Shown: positions 9,191 through 18,398 of the stretch, piece by piece
Position numbering within the stretch: position 1 is the stretch's first letter
Layout of the letters: each line of letters begins with the position of its first letter
Source: Histomonas meleagridis
Taxonomy: Eukaryota > Parabasalia > Tritrichomonadida > Dientamoebidae
Direction: 5' to 3'
Assembly (NCBI GenBank): GCA_020186115.1
Contig: WSYJ01000005.1
Span: 124,001 to 188,000 of the forward strand
Length of the DNA: 64,000 nucleotides
Notes under the pieces: generated by a model
Told to the model about the DNA's origin: nothing
Seen by the model: only the letters and a program-made list of their open reading frames with translations
Database searches by the model: none
Translations under genes and position numbers: made by a program

Positions 9191-11056
9191 CTAATCAGAG
9201 TACACGTATTTTCCGCCCGCACTTCTCGATCTTTGCTTCACTTCCTGCTGCATTCTATATCTATTCACGGCGTCATCATCAGGCAGCAGTATGAATGGCA
9301 GCGGCGGCACCGCCTCATCGAAAGTGTTCAGCAACGACATTTCCATTTCTGGGAAATTATTTTTTTGTATTTTCTCCTTTTTCTTTTGTTGTTTTCTCCC
9401 TTTTTTCTTTTGCTTATTTATTATTCTTTGCGTATTTTGCACGTTATTACTATTATTCGCATTAACATTTTGCGGATTATTACTATTGACATTATTCGAA
9501 ACTTTCGGCTTCTTATCTTTCCAATCCAATTTCTTCACTTCGAATGGTAACTCGCCATCAAACGGAAGTATTATTTCCCCATCTTCATATATCGCTGGTC
9601 CTCTTCTGTTCTTTTCTTCAGACAACGGCCCTTTCATTCTCGTTGCGTATATTGCAGCTTTCGCTTCGCCGTTCAAACGCACCAATTTAATGATCGCGTT
9701 GAAGTGGAACGAGCGACGAATGTTATGTATATAAGGGAAGTTATAACCATTTAAATCTATAACAATATCAATGTTTGTGATAGTGAAACATGAAAGTGGA
9801 ATTCCATCATCTGCTTCAACTTCGTCAGTGTGCAACAAGAACCCAGGCAAAAAGATAATAAATGACCCGTCATCTAATGGCTTTTTGGTGTGTAAATGTC
9901 CATCTTCGCCGACATAGAGTTCGGCAGGTTGCGGCTCTTCATCGAGAATTGTCATCGTCGAATTCTCGAAAAACTCAGTGGTGGACTCACTATGATATGA
10001 ATCAATATGACTGACTTCGTATTCTTTGTCAGTGTATAACAATTTCATTGTTAAATGTTCTAAGCCAGATAATATCATTTGCTTATCACAACCAGTTAAA
10101 GTACTTAAGGAATCAATAAAGACTTTCCAGAATTGCCGTGGACGATTAAATAGAAATGGTGCAAAAAGATGAAAATATTTCGTGATAGTTGTCTTGAATG
10201 AGATTTCTTGGCGATTTAAATCATGCTCAAGTTCTGCCTTAAGAGAACCTTCGGGAATATTGGAGAGAAACTCATGGCGATCAAAGTCAGTGGGTATGGT
10301 ATGAATGTGGTCGGGATATGAATCATCAAATTTGACATCTGGTATCGTTCGTGTATTAATGTCACCTCCGCAAAAAGAACAAATAAATGGTTTGGGAATA
10401 ATGCCGTAATCTATGTCTTCACATCGCTTATGAACCCACATTTTACAGATAGAACATTGAATTAATGGCTCAGTATAATCATTATTCTTGTTACATTTAC
10501 AACATATCTTTTGGCCACGACAAAATGGACAAAGATATGGTTCATTGGGCGATAAACGGGCAACATTTACACATATTCCATGAAGCCAAAATTCACAAAA
10601 TTCGCATTGAATAAGATATCCTTCCGCATGGGTTTCCCCACAGACACAACGAATACCATATTCACCGGTTTCAGTGTCTTTGAAATAACATGGTTTTGGA
10701 GGATTCATCTCTGTCAATATGGCTTTGTTATTTTTGATCTCAGGTATAGGAAATGTTCGTACTGGCTTTTTTACTTGATGCACTGGTTTTTCATGTTTAA
10801 CTTGGAATGGAATAGAGATTGTTGTTGGAACAGGTAAAATATGAATGTTTTGAGAAACCTGAGGGTATGTTATAGATGGGTTCGTATGACGTTGAATATT
10901 CGGGATTGGAGGAAATGGATAATAATTTGTTTGATGTGAGTAGGAATTGTTCATATTGATCATATTCAACTGCGGATTTATTTGTTGAGGAAACATCTGT
11001 CTTATGTTAGCTTGGGGCATTAGAGGATTAAAGTTGGGCGGGACATATCTGTTCAT
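9191..11056 (-). CDS. Double PHD-finger chromatin protein
   Basis: A 621-residue protein with a long Asn/Pro/Gln-rich N-terminus (1-~115). Two consecutive PHD-type zinc fingers follow: the first runs from IRCVCGETHAEGYLIQC to YLCPFC, the second from KICCKCNKNNDY to FICSFCGG, each with the Cys4-His-Cys3 order. The first resembles the MLL5/SETD5 type (RCxCG...DGYxIQC), a reader of methylated histone H3. A central all-helical part and a beta-rich C-terminal part (~400-520) show no SET motif that I can recognise. An Asn-rich and basic segment (GRKQQKKKEK) may be a nuclear localisation signal. The inferred role is histone reading in the nucleus, possibly as a scaffold. Confidence 0.8.
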   Translation of the reverse strand: MNRYVPPNFNPLMPQANIRQMFPQQINPQLNMINMNNSYSHQTNYYPFPPIPNIQRHTNPSITYPQVSQNIHILPVPTTISIPFQVKHEKPVHQVKKPVRTFPIPEIKNNKAILTEMNPPKPCYFKDTETGEYGIRCVCGETHAEGYLIQCEFCEFWLHGICVNVARLSPNEPYLCPFCRGQKICCKCNKNNDYTEPLIQCSICKMWVHKRCEDIDYGIIPKPFICSFCGGDINTRTIPDVKFDDSYPDHIHTIPTDFDRHEFLSNIPEGSLKAELEHDLNRQEISFKTTITKYFHLFAPFLFNRPRQFWKVFIDSLSTLTGCDKQMILSGLEHLTMKLLYTDKEYEVSHIDSYHSESTTEFFENSTMTILDEEPQPAELYVGEDGHLHTKKPLDDGSFIIFLPGFLLHTDEVEADDGIPLSCFTITNIDIVIDLNGYNFPYIHNIRRSFHFNAIIKLVRLNGEAKAAIYATRMKGPLSEEKNRRGPAIYEDGEIILPFDGELPFEVKKLDWKDKKPKVSNNVNSNNPQNVNANNSNNVQNTQRIINKQKKKGRKQQKKKEKIQKNNFPEMEMSLLNTFDEAVPPLPFILLPDDDAVNRYRMQQEVKQRSRSAGGKYVYSD

Positions 11057-11081
11057 TAGATCTGTTACTGAATTGAGCGAT

Positions 11082-11279
11082 TTAACCGAAAAATTGATTC
11101 AAAAATCTAATGAAAATCAGAAAAATTTTCGAAAATATCTTTTTAATAAATGAATAAAATGATACAAAACTCATATATTTAACAGCTAAAAATATAGCGA
11201 AAATTATTATTATCAAAATATTCCAAAATGTTAAGTTAATCAAAGGAAGTGAAGGAATTAATTTCCATTTACGTTTCAT
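11082..11279 (-). CDS. Possible small two-helix membrane protein
   Basis: This 65-codon frame begins with a basic stretch (MKRKWKL) and has two hydrophobic segments, around residues 17-37 and 43-60. Directly in front of the ATG is TTTCACTTTTTTGAAA on the minus strand, and ~35 bp upstream an AACCGTC element (11311-11317): exactly the promoter layout of real genes here. It may alternatively be an upstream reading frame in a long leader of the PHD gene, whose ATG lies 25 bp after this stop. No family is recognised. Confidence 0.4.
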   Translation of the reverse strand: MKRKWKLIPSLPLINLTFWNILIIIIFAIFLAVKYMSFVSFYSFIKKIFSKIFLIFIRFLNQFFG

Positions 11280-11320
11280 TTTCAAAAAAGTGAAATAAAA
11301 TTGAAAAGAAAACCGTCGAA
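11280..11320 (-). promoter_or_regulatory. Putative promoter (ACGGTT element plus initiator)
   Basis: On the minus strand CGACGGTT is followed after about 20 bp by TTTCACTTTT and, within ten bases, an ATG. It is one of the clearest examples of the recurrent promoter arrangement in this window. It drives either the small frame at 11279 or the PHD gene. Confidence 0.45.
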
Positions 11321-11382
11321 TTTCAAAAGCTTAAGATTTAAGCAAAAAATTCAAAAAGAAAAAAGATTCTAGGCCAACGAAT

Positions 11383-11841
11383 TTAGCATTTGAAGTTGTC
11401 ACATGCCAATTCAAGGAAGTAGAAAACCATCTTTCCATCCTCTTCTCTGGCAAACATTAAGTAGTCATCAGGATCACCAGATTGACCCATGTAAACTTCG
11501 AAATCTGCGAAGTGCTTGGCAATGAATGATACAAACTTCTTGGCATTAGCCATGAATGTATCAACAGCTCCTGGGTTTGATTGTTCAAGTTGCTTCTTAC
11601 GCATTGGCATGAATTGTTTGGCCCAACCCATGAATGCGGCCTTCTTCATGTCATATGGTTGAAGGTTGAAGTTTTCTACGATATCAATGACTTGGTATTT
11701 TGAGTTTGGATCTTCTTCATCAGCAAGCTTGTCGATGTAACGGGATTCAAAAACTAAGCATCCAGCTTCTTCATTTGGTTTTGATGGATAAGCATCATTG
11801 ATCATTTCGTCATGATTCACTGGAGATTCGTAGAGCCTCAT
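11383..11841 (-). CDS. Translationally controlled tumour protein (TCTP) homologue
   Basis: A 152-residue protein, slightly shorter than the usual ~170. The start MRLYESPVNHDEMINDAYP matches the TCTP N-terminus. The middle (IDIVENFNLQPYDMKKAA, then FMGWAKQFMPM) matches the helical hairpin that follows the variable loop. The end (FYLELACDNFKC) matches the C-terminal beta-strand and terminal Cys typical of the family. TCTP is an abundant cytosolic, microtubule- and calcium-associated protein linked to growth control; that role is known from other eukaryotes, not shown here. The ATG sits 5 bp after a TCACTTT initiator-like site, implying a leader of only about ten nucleotides and probably strong expression. 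Confidence 0.93.
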   Translation of the reverse strand: MRLYESPVNHDEMINDAYPSKPNEEAGCLVFESRYIDKLADEEDPNSKYQVIDIVENFNLQPYDMKKAAFMGWAKQFMPMRKKQLEQSNPGAVDTFMANAKKFVSFIAKHFADFEVYMGQSGDPDDYLMFAREEDGKMVFYFLELACDNFKC

Positions 11842-12319
11842 TCTACAAAGTGAAGGACCTCAGCATTCAAAATTTCAATGTGAAGTTCAACTTTTTGTGC
11901 ATAAAAAGTGCTATGGGTTTTGGTCGGACACAAAAGTGCTAAAATCTTTTCTTCTGAAAAAGTTATTCTTTGTTAGTTCACACACGCTGTTGTTTGCTGT
12001 TAAAAGCTGTATTGCTACAAAACATAGTAATTTTCATTAAATAAAGATTTTCTATTTGTGAACTATAAAAAAATTGGAAATTTTAAGTGATCATTATTAC
12101 TTAAAACATTCAATTTTAAAATAACAAAAGATGAAAAATCTTTTATACAATGGACAAACAACTCATATATGAAGTCGTAAAGATAAATTTTCTCATTTGT
12201 TGAAAATTGTCTCTACCAGTGTAAAGTCAGATGATTTGATCGGTAACCGAAAGTGTTTGATTAGAAAAAGACTCTAAAAAAAATAAAAACATAAAATTCG
12301 CACGTTTGCCTTTTACATA
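11842..12319. other. TCTP upstream region
   Basis: Apart from the TCTP initiator, this 478-bp stretch has no coding frame with an ATG and recognisable composition. It includes several CTTTTTGTGC-like and AAAGTGCTA strings of unknown meaning. It ends at the stop codon of the Mo25-like gene. Confidence 0.4.
11847..11853 (-). promoter_or_regulatory. Initiator-like TCACTTT of the TCTP gene
   Basis: TCACTTT on the minus strand lies 5 bp before the TCTP start codon. It fits the trichomonad initiator consensus (TCA followed by pyrimidine and A/T), where transcription starts at the A. Confidence 0.5.
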
Positions 12320-13261
12320 TTAAATCTGAAGTAGTTGCTTGATTTTCGGATCTGCATCTGGATCATTTAAATGTTTTGATGAATACATAATTGTGCTTAT
12401 TAATCCTGTTTGACGAGGAGTGTAACCAACTAGAAATTCCATACCTTCTCTGACATGAAAGAACGAATTTTGTAGGAAAGCACCTTCTGGGTTCAAATGA
12501 TCAATTATTAATGTTGATCCTACAACGCAACGTAAACACAAAATTTTTGCTCTTTCCGCGTCAGGAGAACTTTCATTCATTGCAATTGAGGTACAAATGT
12601 CAGCAACAGATCCTAAAAGCTTGAGAAGCATCTCAAAATCATGAGAACCAGATTTATATTTTGAACGAAGAGCTTCAATAACATCATTAAGCATTGGCGA
12701 TTGAGCTGCCCAGAATATTGTTGAGTAATTTGAGTTATTTATAACATCTTCTAATTTTGAATTGAAATTATGAGAAGCTGCATTTCTTCTAAAAAAGGCT
12801 AAATCATTAAGGAGACCTGGTAAGGTTAATTTTATTTCGTCAAACCTGAGGATTATATCAAAACATTCTGCAAAACATCGAGTAATTGCAGGTGATTTTT
12901 CGAAAACGTCAGTTGTTCCTTCGCTAATGAGTTTTAATACCAAATGGATTAAATTTGTGAATTTTTCTGTCACAGTTTTAGCAAAAGAATAAACTTCCAT
13001 TTGTAGTAAAATATTTGGATAAACTGTTTCCCATGCAGTTTCTTTATTTTCAGGGGTTGGGTTTGTAAGGGAGTTTGCAATTAATAATTTCCCGTCCTTA
13101 TAATTTGAGAATCTAGAAAAGATTGATGCAGAAGGATCAGATATATTTTTCATAAAATCATTAAAAACTTCCCTTTCATTATCACCTTTTGGTAGTGCCT
13201 TTTCCAAATTAATATAAATATTTGGTAAGGAGTTCTTTGACAAGGAAAACAGCCCTCCCAT
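12320..13261 (-). CDS. Mo25/CAB39-like scaffold protein
   Basis: A 313-residue all-helical protein with the length and order of the Mo25 (calcium-binding protein 39) family, which is usually ~330-340 residues. Supporting segments are a central LLEMLLKLLGSVADI-like helix (here FEMLLKLLGSVADI), FRRNAASHNFNSKLEDVI, and the terminal MYSSKHLNDPDADPKIKQLL, which resembles the LRDDKNEQFNDEK-type tail of Mo25 in position. Mo25 activates STE20-family and LKB1 kinases as an armadillo-like scaffold; this activity is inferred from family only. Similarity is moderate and a divergent helical-repeat protein cannot be excluded. The N-terminal MGGLFSLSK might allow myristoylation. Confidence 0.6.
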   Translation of the reverse strand: MGGLFSLSKNSLPNIYINLEKALPKGDNEREVFNDFMKNISDPSASIFSRFSNYKDGKLLIANSLTNPTPENKETAWETVYPNILLQMEVYSFAKTVTEKFTNLIHLVLKLISEGTTDVFEKSPAITRCFAECFDIILRFDEIKLTLPGLLNDLAFFRRNAASHNFNSKLEDVINNSNYSTIFWAAQSPMLNDVIEALRSKYKSGSHDFEMLLKLLGSVADICTSIAMNESSPDAERAKILCLRCVVGSTLIIDHLNPEGAFLQNSFFHVREGMEFLVGYTPRQTGLISTIMYSSKHLNDPDADPKIKQLLQI

Positions 13262-13492
13262 AGCTGATAGTTTGGAAAAACTTTTTGAGGTTCGATCCCT
13301 TTGAATATTTTAAGTGCACATTCAAAATTGCGGCTTTTTGATAGATATAAAATTTTATATTTTTTGAGATAAATTACGCCTCAAAAAAGTTATAAAAACA
13401 AGTTAAACCCTTAATTACTCATTAAAACATAATAGCGCAAATCCAAAAACTATTGTATCAAAAATAACAACAACCAATCGCTTTACAAATTC

Positions 13493-15259
13493 TCATGCGA
13501 AAAATGTATTCATGAATGGGAACTCATCTAGTATCTCCTTCGGGAAGCTATTCTGTATCCATTCGTTTGGCATACTTTGGAGGAGGTCATCAAAATTTCC
13601 TTGATATGTAATTGAAATTGGCTTAAACTCAGCATTAGGTTCGAGCCCAAAATACTTACAGAACTCATTAACATCGTTTTCTATGGGCATCATCTCGTCC
13701 GGCTTTTGCAATTCCATTATTTTGAGGACTGTGGCCGGATTAAGTTGTTTACAAATGTCAGCCTTCGACTCCGGAGAAGCGCAAAGTGTCGTAGCCATCA
13801 TTAAAACGGACACAGCTTCTCGGAATAATGGAAGTGGTGTTTGATAATCGCTTTCAAGAATTGTTAATAATGTATTCCACTGAACAGCATTACTAAATAG
13901 GCACCTGGAAGGAGTCTGTACTAAAGATTCAACAAGTTTAGCATCAACAACGCATTTGAGTTGAGATATGATAAGTTCAATAATCTTCGATGAGGCAGTA
14001 ATTCCATTTGATACTTCTTTAACCTTATCAACAAAGCCTTTAGCTAGTGTTTCCACATCAGAAGACAGGCTAATAATGCCACTTCTAATATCAATAAATT
14101 GTGGAGTAATGGAATTGATGTAAACGTCAAAGTTACTGGATACAGTCGGAGAAAAGAATCCAACAAAAGTCTTAACTCTATCCTGATCAAGTCTAAGATC
14201 AGTTTGAATACACGATAGAATATTAAGAGAAACTAAAAATTGTTCTAGAAGAGTCCAATCCTTAACAAGGACTGATTCCTTATACAAAGTATTAAAGTGG
14301 GTAATGAGTTGGAAGTATTTTTCATCATCAAAAGCAGTTGGCTCGAAAAAGTTCACATGAGTGAAAACCGAAATAACCGCCGAAACCGATTTCGGGGTGG
14401 ACGAAAAGTTGAGAGGGGATTCTTCCCATGTTTTGGAGAGAATGGACGTGATTAAGTTAATGGCATGTGGGAGCGGATCGGTCTCTTCTTGCTTGGGTTC
14501 GCTTTGAATGGGATCTATAGGTTTTGGGGATGCTTTTGATTTTTGTGATAAAAATGCACTTAATCTGCCACCAGCTGCAACATGATCTTGTGCAATGTTA
14601 ACGCTTGCATGCTTAAGACGGTTTCGAGATGATTGACGAGATGGATGGGACCGAGTAAATTGTGCTAAATCATTTCGCTTTTCTTCACGCTCTTGATGTC
14701 TTTGTTGGAAGAACTTGTTGATTTTTTCTTTGTCATCTGGTGAAACTATATCACTGACATCCCAATCATCTTGAACATCTGTAGTAAGTTGGATGGCTTC
14801 AGACATTGAAGTGAGGTTATCATCTGTGTTAGTGCCACTACCTGCAAGACCGGTCTGATTTGATGATGATGAAAAAGTCATTGTTGCATCATTTTTTCCT
14901 GAATGTGGCGTTTGAATTTGAACATTAATCATTTTTGGACCTGTTGTATTATAGAATTGACTAACATCTACTTCAAATTTACCAAAAATTTTCTTTTTCC
15001 CGGATTTGAAGATAAACACCGTAAAATTAATTATTTTTGGACGAACTGAACCTGATGACGTTGCATACATTGTTACCTTACAACGAAAGTGTTTTTCAAA
15101 AACAACTTCTTTTTCATCATTTGCAAATGATTTTTCGGTATATCCTACAGATCCATGCCTTTTCCATTCAATTTGAAATGGCTCTTTGTGTTGTTTTTCG
15201 AGTTTCAAAGTGTGGAACGTGAAATTAATAACAGTTGCATAACGCTTGTATCTTGACAT
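13493..15259 (-). CDS. NT-C2 domain protein with DIL-like C-terminal region
   Basis: I place the start at ATG 15259 (MSRYKRYATVINFTFHTLKL), giving 588 residues. The frame is open further upstream, but a TGTCACTTTT initiator-like site lies only 18-27 bp before this ATG and the NT-C2 fold begins right at it. Residues 1-~155 match the N-terminal C2 domain of EEIG1/EHBP1 type (ITVxxFxFHxL, then VxWKRHG, then DVSQFYN). Residues ~160-300 are polar and disordered with a basic Arg-rich stretch. The C-terminal ~270 residues are helical and include SRCLFSNAVQWNTLLTIL, which resembles the DIL (dilute) domain found at the end of some NT-C2 proteins. Such proteins link membranes to actin or motors. The lipid and partner specificity is not visible. 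Confidence 0.72.
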   Translation of the reverse strand: MSRYKRYATVINFTFHTLKLEKQHKEPFQIEWKRHGSVGYTEKSFANDEKEVVFEKHFRCKVTMYATSSGSVRPKIINFTVFIFKSGKKKIFGKFEVDVSQFYNTTGPKMINVQIQTPHSGKNDATMTFSSSSNQTGLAGSGTNTDDNLTSMSEAIQLTTDVQDDWDVSDIVSPDDKEKINKFFQQRHQEREEKRNDLAQFTRSHPSRQSSRNRLKHASVNIAQDHVAAGGRLSAFLSQKSKASPKPIDPIQSEPKQEETDPLPHAINLITSILSKTWEESPLNFSSTPKSVSAVISVFTHVNFFEPTAFDDEKYFQLITHFNTLYKESVLVKDWTLLEQFLVSLNILSCIQTDLRLDQDRVKTFVGFFSPTVSSNFDVYINSITPQFIDIRSGIISLSSDVETLAKGFVDKVKEVSNGITASSKIIELIISQLKCVVDAKLVESLVQTPSRCLFSNAVQWNTLLTILESDYQTPLPLFREAVSVLMMATTLCASPESKADICKQLNPATVLKIMELQKPDEMMPIENDVNEFCKYFGLEPNAEFKPISITYQGNFDDLLQSMPNEWIQNSFPKEILDEFPFMNTFFA

Positions 15260-16067
15260 TCTCCAAACTCTTTTCCAAAAGTGACAGTTGACTTGACTCG
15301 AAAATTCTCGAAAAGTGACAACACTAGCGTTTCTTGAAGAAAAATCAGACAAACATAAAGAGATATCAGCATGTACTGCATAGCAAAATAGCAAACAATT
15401 TTTTTTTAATGTTTGATGAAAATTATTATTATGAATTATCATGAGTTAATATATCAATATTTTTTGTAAATTTGAGAAATATAATTTTTGTGTTTTGTGT
15501 GATGTCTTACATTATTCATCGAACAGTTTTGAGCCTATTATTTGATAATAACAAAGATAAATTTTTATTATTTTTGACACATGTGTCGAAAGCGAATAAT
15601 TGTGGGGAAATTTCGGGTAGAATTCAAAAATTGAATATTTTTTGGTCATATATTCAGATGTTTATAAAGGAGCCGAAATTTTTTTCTCGATAGGGATATC
15701 AAGCATTTAAAAATATCAAGAAAAAACAAATACTTTTACCAAATAACATGATGTGTAATCCATTCACTATTATTTCTATTTCAATTAGTTAATTATCCAA
15801 TAAATTATTCATTTTTATAGGAAATTATTATTTGAATTGTTGCATAAAATGTATTCATCCAAACTTTATTACTCTGTATCAATAAATTGAATTAGTTAAT
15901 TGAATATAGTTGTTTTTTAGATGTGTTTAACATGGAATTATTGATCAACAACGAAACCGTTTTATTTTAAAAGTTTATAAAAAACTGTAAGTAATAAATT
16001 GTTAACGTATTCTAACGAAGTTTGTGAATAAAGTTGAAGAAATCGAAATTCGGCCAAATTTTTTGAA
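15260..16067. other. Divergent intergenic region
   Basis: This 808-bp region separates two genes transcribed away from each other. It holds the initiator-like TCACTTTT of the NT-C2 gene (15277-15286 area) and a second TGTCACTTTT ~35 bp further out. The rest is AT-rich; the 73-codon frame at 15472-15693 is not supported. Confidence 0.4.
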
Positions 16068-18143
16068 ATGAGCGCCTTTATCAAGAAGCTTTTTGGATGG
16101 TTTTCTGGTGAGGCGCCAAGCCCAAAAAAAGTAGTTCCTATATCAGATTATCGAAATACATCAAGAAACTACTTTATTGATCCCATTCGACTACAATTAA
16201 AGAATAATACACCAAGGTGTGACATTGCAATCCAAACTATTGACACAAGTTCAAAATTATCAGATGTAGCAATTGGAGAAGATACACCAATTAAAAGAAT
16301 TCCGATTGAAAAGAATGGAAGAAAAATGAGAACAGGAAAAAGCGAAAAAAGCTTAACACAGAAAATGAAAGATCAAATAGAAGCCAAAGAAAATACTAAA
16401 GGCATGCCATTTGTTAATTCATTTCCAAAAACTTTTTCATCTAATACACAAACCTTAGGTTCAGACGAAAATCAACAAACCAAAGAAGAACCATCAAACG
16501 CATCATCCCAAATTTCTAAATTAGATTTACCACTTCAGCCAAATTTGCAATTTGGGCTGAACAAACCAACTGACGAAAAGCCAGCCACTGCTTCCACAAG
16601 TTTCTTCGGCGCATTAAATGGTGCAACAAATTTGAATTCATTTACTTCACTCCAACCAAAAGCAGATTCCGCCGCCAATAGCAGTGCACAAACAGAAAAC
16701 AAACAAGAAGCGCAGCCTAAGCCATCTTTCTTTTCATTCCCAACTCCTGAAGCTAGCAAAGAAACTAAAGATAACTCGACAAAGAAAGAGCTTGAAACCA
16801 AACCAGTGACAGAAAATAATATATTTTTCACTCAAGCAAATGAAACTAAAGCAAATGTTGAAACCAAACCAGTGACAGAAAATAATATATTATTCACTCA
16901 AGCAAATGAAACTAAAGCAAATGTTGAAACCAAACCAGTGACAGAAAATAATATATTATTCACTCAAGCAAAAGAAACTAAATCAAATGCAGAAACCAAA
17001 CCAGTGACAGAAATTACTTCATTATTCACTCAAGCAAATGAAACTAAATCAAATGCAGAAACCAAACCAGCGACAGAAAATAATATATTTTTCACTCAAG
17101 CAAATGAAACTAAATCAAATGCAGAAACCAAACCAGTGACAGAAATTACTTCATTATTCACTCAAGCAAATGAAACTAAATCAAATGCAGAAACCAAACC
17201 AGTGACAGAAAATAATATATTATTCACTCAAGCAAAAGAAACTAAATCAAATGCTGAAACCAAACCAGTGACAGAAATTACTTCATTATTCACTCAAGCA
17301 AATGAAACTAAATCAAATGCAGAAACCAAACCAGCGACAGAAATTACTTCATTATTCACTCAAGCAAATGAAACTAAAGCAAATGCAGAAACCAAACCAG
17401 TGACAGAAAATAATATATTATTCACTCAAGCAAAAGAAACTAAATCAAATGCTGAAACCAAACCAGTGACAGAAAATAATATATTTTTCACTCAAGCAAA
17501 TGAAACTAAAGCAAATACTGAAACAAAACCAGCAACAGAAATTACCTCATCATTCACACAAACAAATGAAATCAAATTTGATTCCACAAAGAAAGAGACT
17601 GGAGCAATGCCAATAACAGAAAACATATCATCATTACCACAAGCAAATGAAATCAAACTTGATTCAGCTCAGGCAGCCGCAATGAAGGATCCAGAAGCGT
17701 CTGCAACAACAGCAAACGCAAACGACGCTCCAACGACCGAAAATCGAGAAGAAGCGCACACGCAAGCTGCAAGCGAACAGATATCTTCGATTCCAACAGC
17801 AGATACAAACAACCAGAACATACTCACAGAAGATAAGCCGACGTCAGACGCAAATAATGGGACGAAGTCTGGGGGTTGGAACGGCACGTTTGAAGTGCCG
17901 ACCTGGAGCGGAAGCGCTTCCGCAGAAAGTGGGTGGGGCGCGCAAAGCTCCAGCGCTGGATGGGGAGATTCATCATGGGGCGGGTCCACGGGCGAATTCT
18001 GGGCCAGCGGCAATACCGAAGAATCGGTCGGCTGGGACAGCAATAGTAGTGGCGACTGGAACAGCTCCAATTGGGGCAACTTCAACGGATCAAGCTCATG
18101 GGGAGTAGATAATGCAAAATCAAACACCAATTGGCGAAAATAA
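16068..18143 (+). CDS. Low-complexity repeat protein with GW/WG-rich C-terminal tail
   Basis: A 691-residue, largely disordered protein. Residues 1-90 begin MSAFIKKLFGWFSGEAP and are basic. Residues ~243-506 are twelve tandem copies of a 22-residue unit (ETKPVTENNILFTQANETKA type; DNA repeat unit 66 bp, 16794-17585). The last ~90 residues contain eleven tryptophans, seven of them in GW or WG pairs (AESGWGAQ, SAGWGDSSWGG, SSNWGNF, SSSWGVD). Clustered GW/WG pairs are the hallmark of Argonaute hooks, but a nucleoporin-like or surface role is also possible given SFFGALNG-type segments. Base composition rises to much higher GC at 17680-18110. No membrane helix or signal peptide. ATG 16068 is the only start near the leader. 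Confidence 0.75.
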   Translation: MSAFIKKLFGWFSGEAPSPKKVVPISDYRNTSRNYFIDPIRLQLKNNTPRCDIAIQTIDTSSKLSDVAIGEDTPIKRIPIEKNGRKMRTGKSEKSLTQKMKDQIEAKENTKGMPFVNSFPKTFSSNTQTLGSDENQQTKEEPSNASSQISKLDLPLQPNLQFGLNKPTDEKPATASTSFFGALNGATNLNSFTSLQPKADSAANSSAQTENKQEAQPKPSFFSFPTPEASKETKDNSTKKELETKPVTENNIFFTQANETKANVETKPVTENNILFTQANETKANVETKPVTENNILFTQAKETKSNAETKPVTEITSLFTQANETKSNAETKPATENNIFFTQANETKSNAETKPVTEITSLFTQANETKSNAETKPVTENNILFTQAKETKSNAETKPVTEITSLFTQANETKSNAETKPATEITSLFTQANETKANAETKPVTENNILFTQAKETKSNAETKPVTENNIFFTQANETKANTETKPATEITSSFTQTNEIKFDSTKKETGAMPITENISSLPQANEIKLDSAQAAAMKDPEASATTANANDAPTTENREEAHTQAASEQISSIPTADTNNQNILTEDKPTSDANNGTKSGGWNGTFEVPTWSGSASAESGWGAQSSSAGWGDSSWGGSTGEFWASGNTEESVGWDSNSSGDWNSSNWGNFNGSSSWGVDNAKSNTNWRK
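16794..17585 (+). repeat. Twelve tandem 66-bp repeats (22-residue unit)
   Basis: Twelve in-frame units of 66 bp start at each ETKP codon block. Two main sub-types alternate, one carrying VTENNI(L/F)FTQ and one carrying VTEITSLFTQ, in a patchwork that suggests repeated unequal exchange or gene conversion. The last unit is degenerate and is followed by one more diverged copy (PITENISSLPQANEIKLDS). Confidence 0.9.
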
Positions 18144-18398
18144 TATTTATCCAATAAAATAAGATAAAGTGAACTTTTTGGTTTAATTTTTTTTGAGTGT
18201 GAAAATTATATCAAAGAAATGATATCCATATTTGTAATTTAAAATTTTTGTTTAATATTTTATTCGAATTAATGAAATTAATTATTAATAATGGTCACTA
18301 ATGGTAAATTATTAATTTTACATAAAAAATTATAATTCAAGTAAATAAGTTGTTTTTACTCAAATAAAATTTTTGTTTGGCAATTATTATATGTTTAA

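Noticed and set aside
13285..13305. GAGGTTCGATCCCTTT, resembling a tRNA T-arm / B box
   Set aside because: The preceding 60-70 bases do not fold into acceptor, D and anticodon arms, and the 5-bp T stem is imperfect. It lies in the leader of the Mo25-like gene.
17669..18154. 161-codon minus-strand frame opposite the GW-rich tail
   Set aside because: It is a shadow frame produced by the GC-rich low-complexity coding region on the plus strand.
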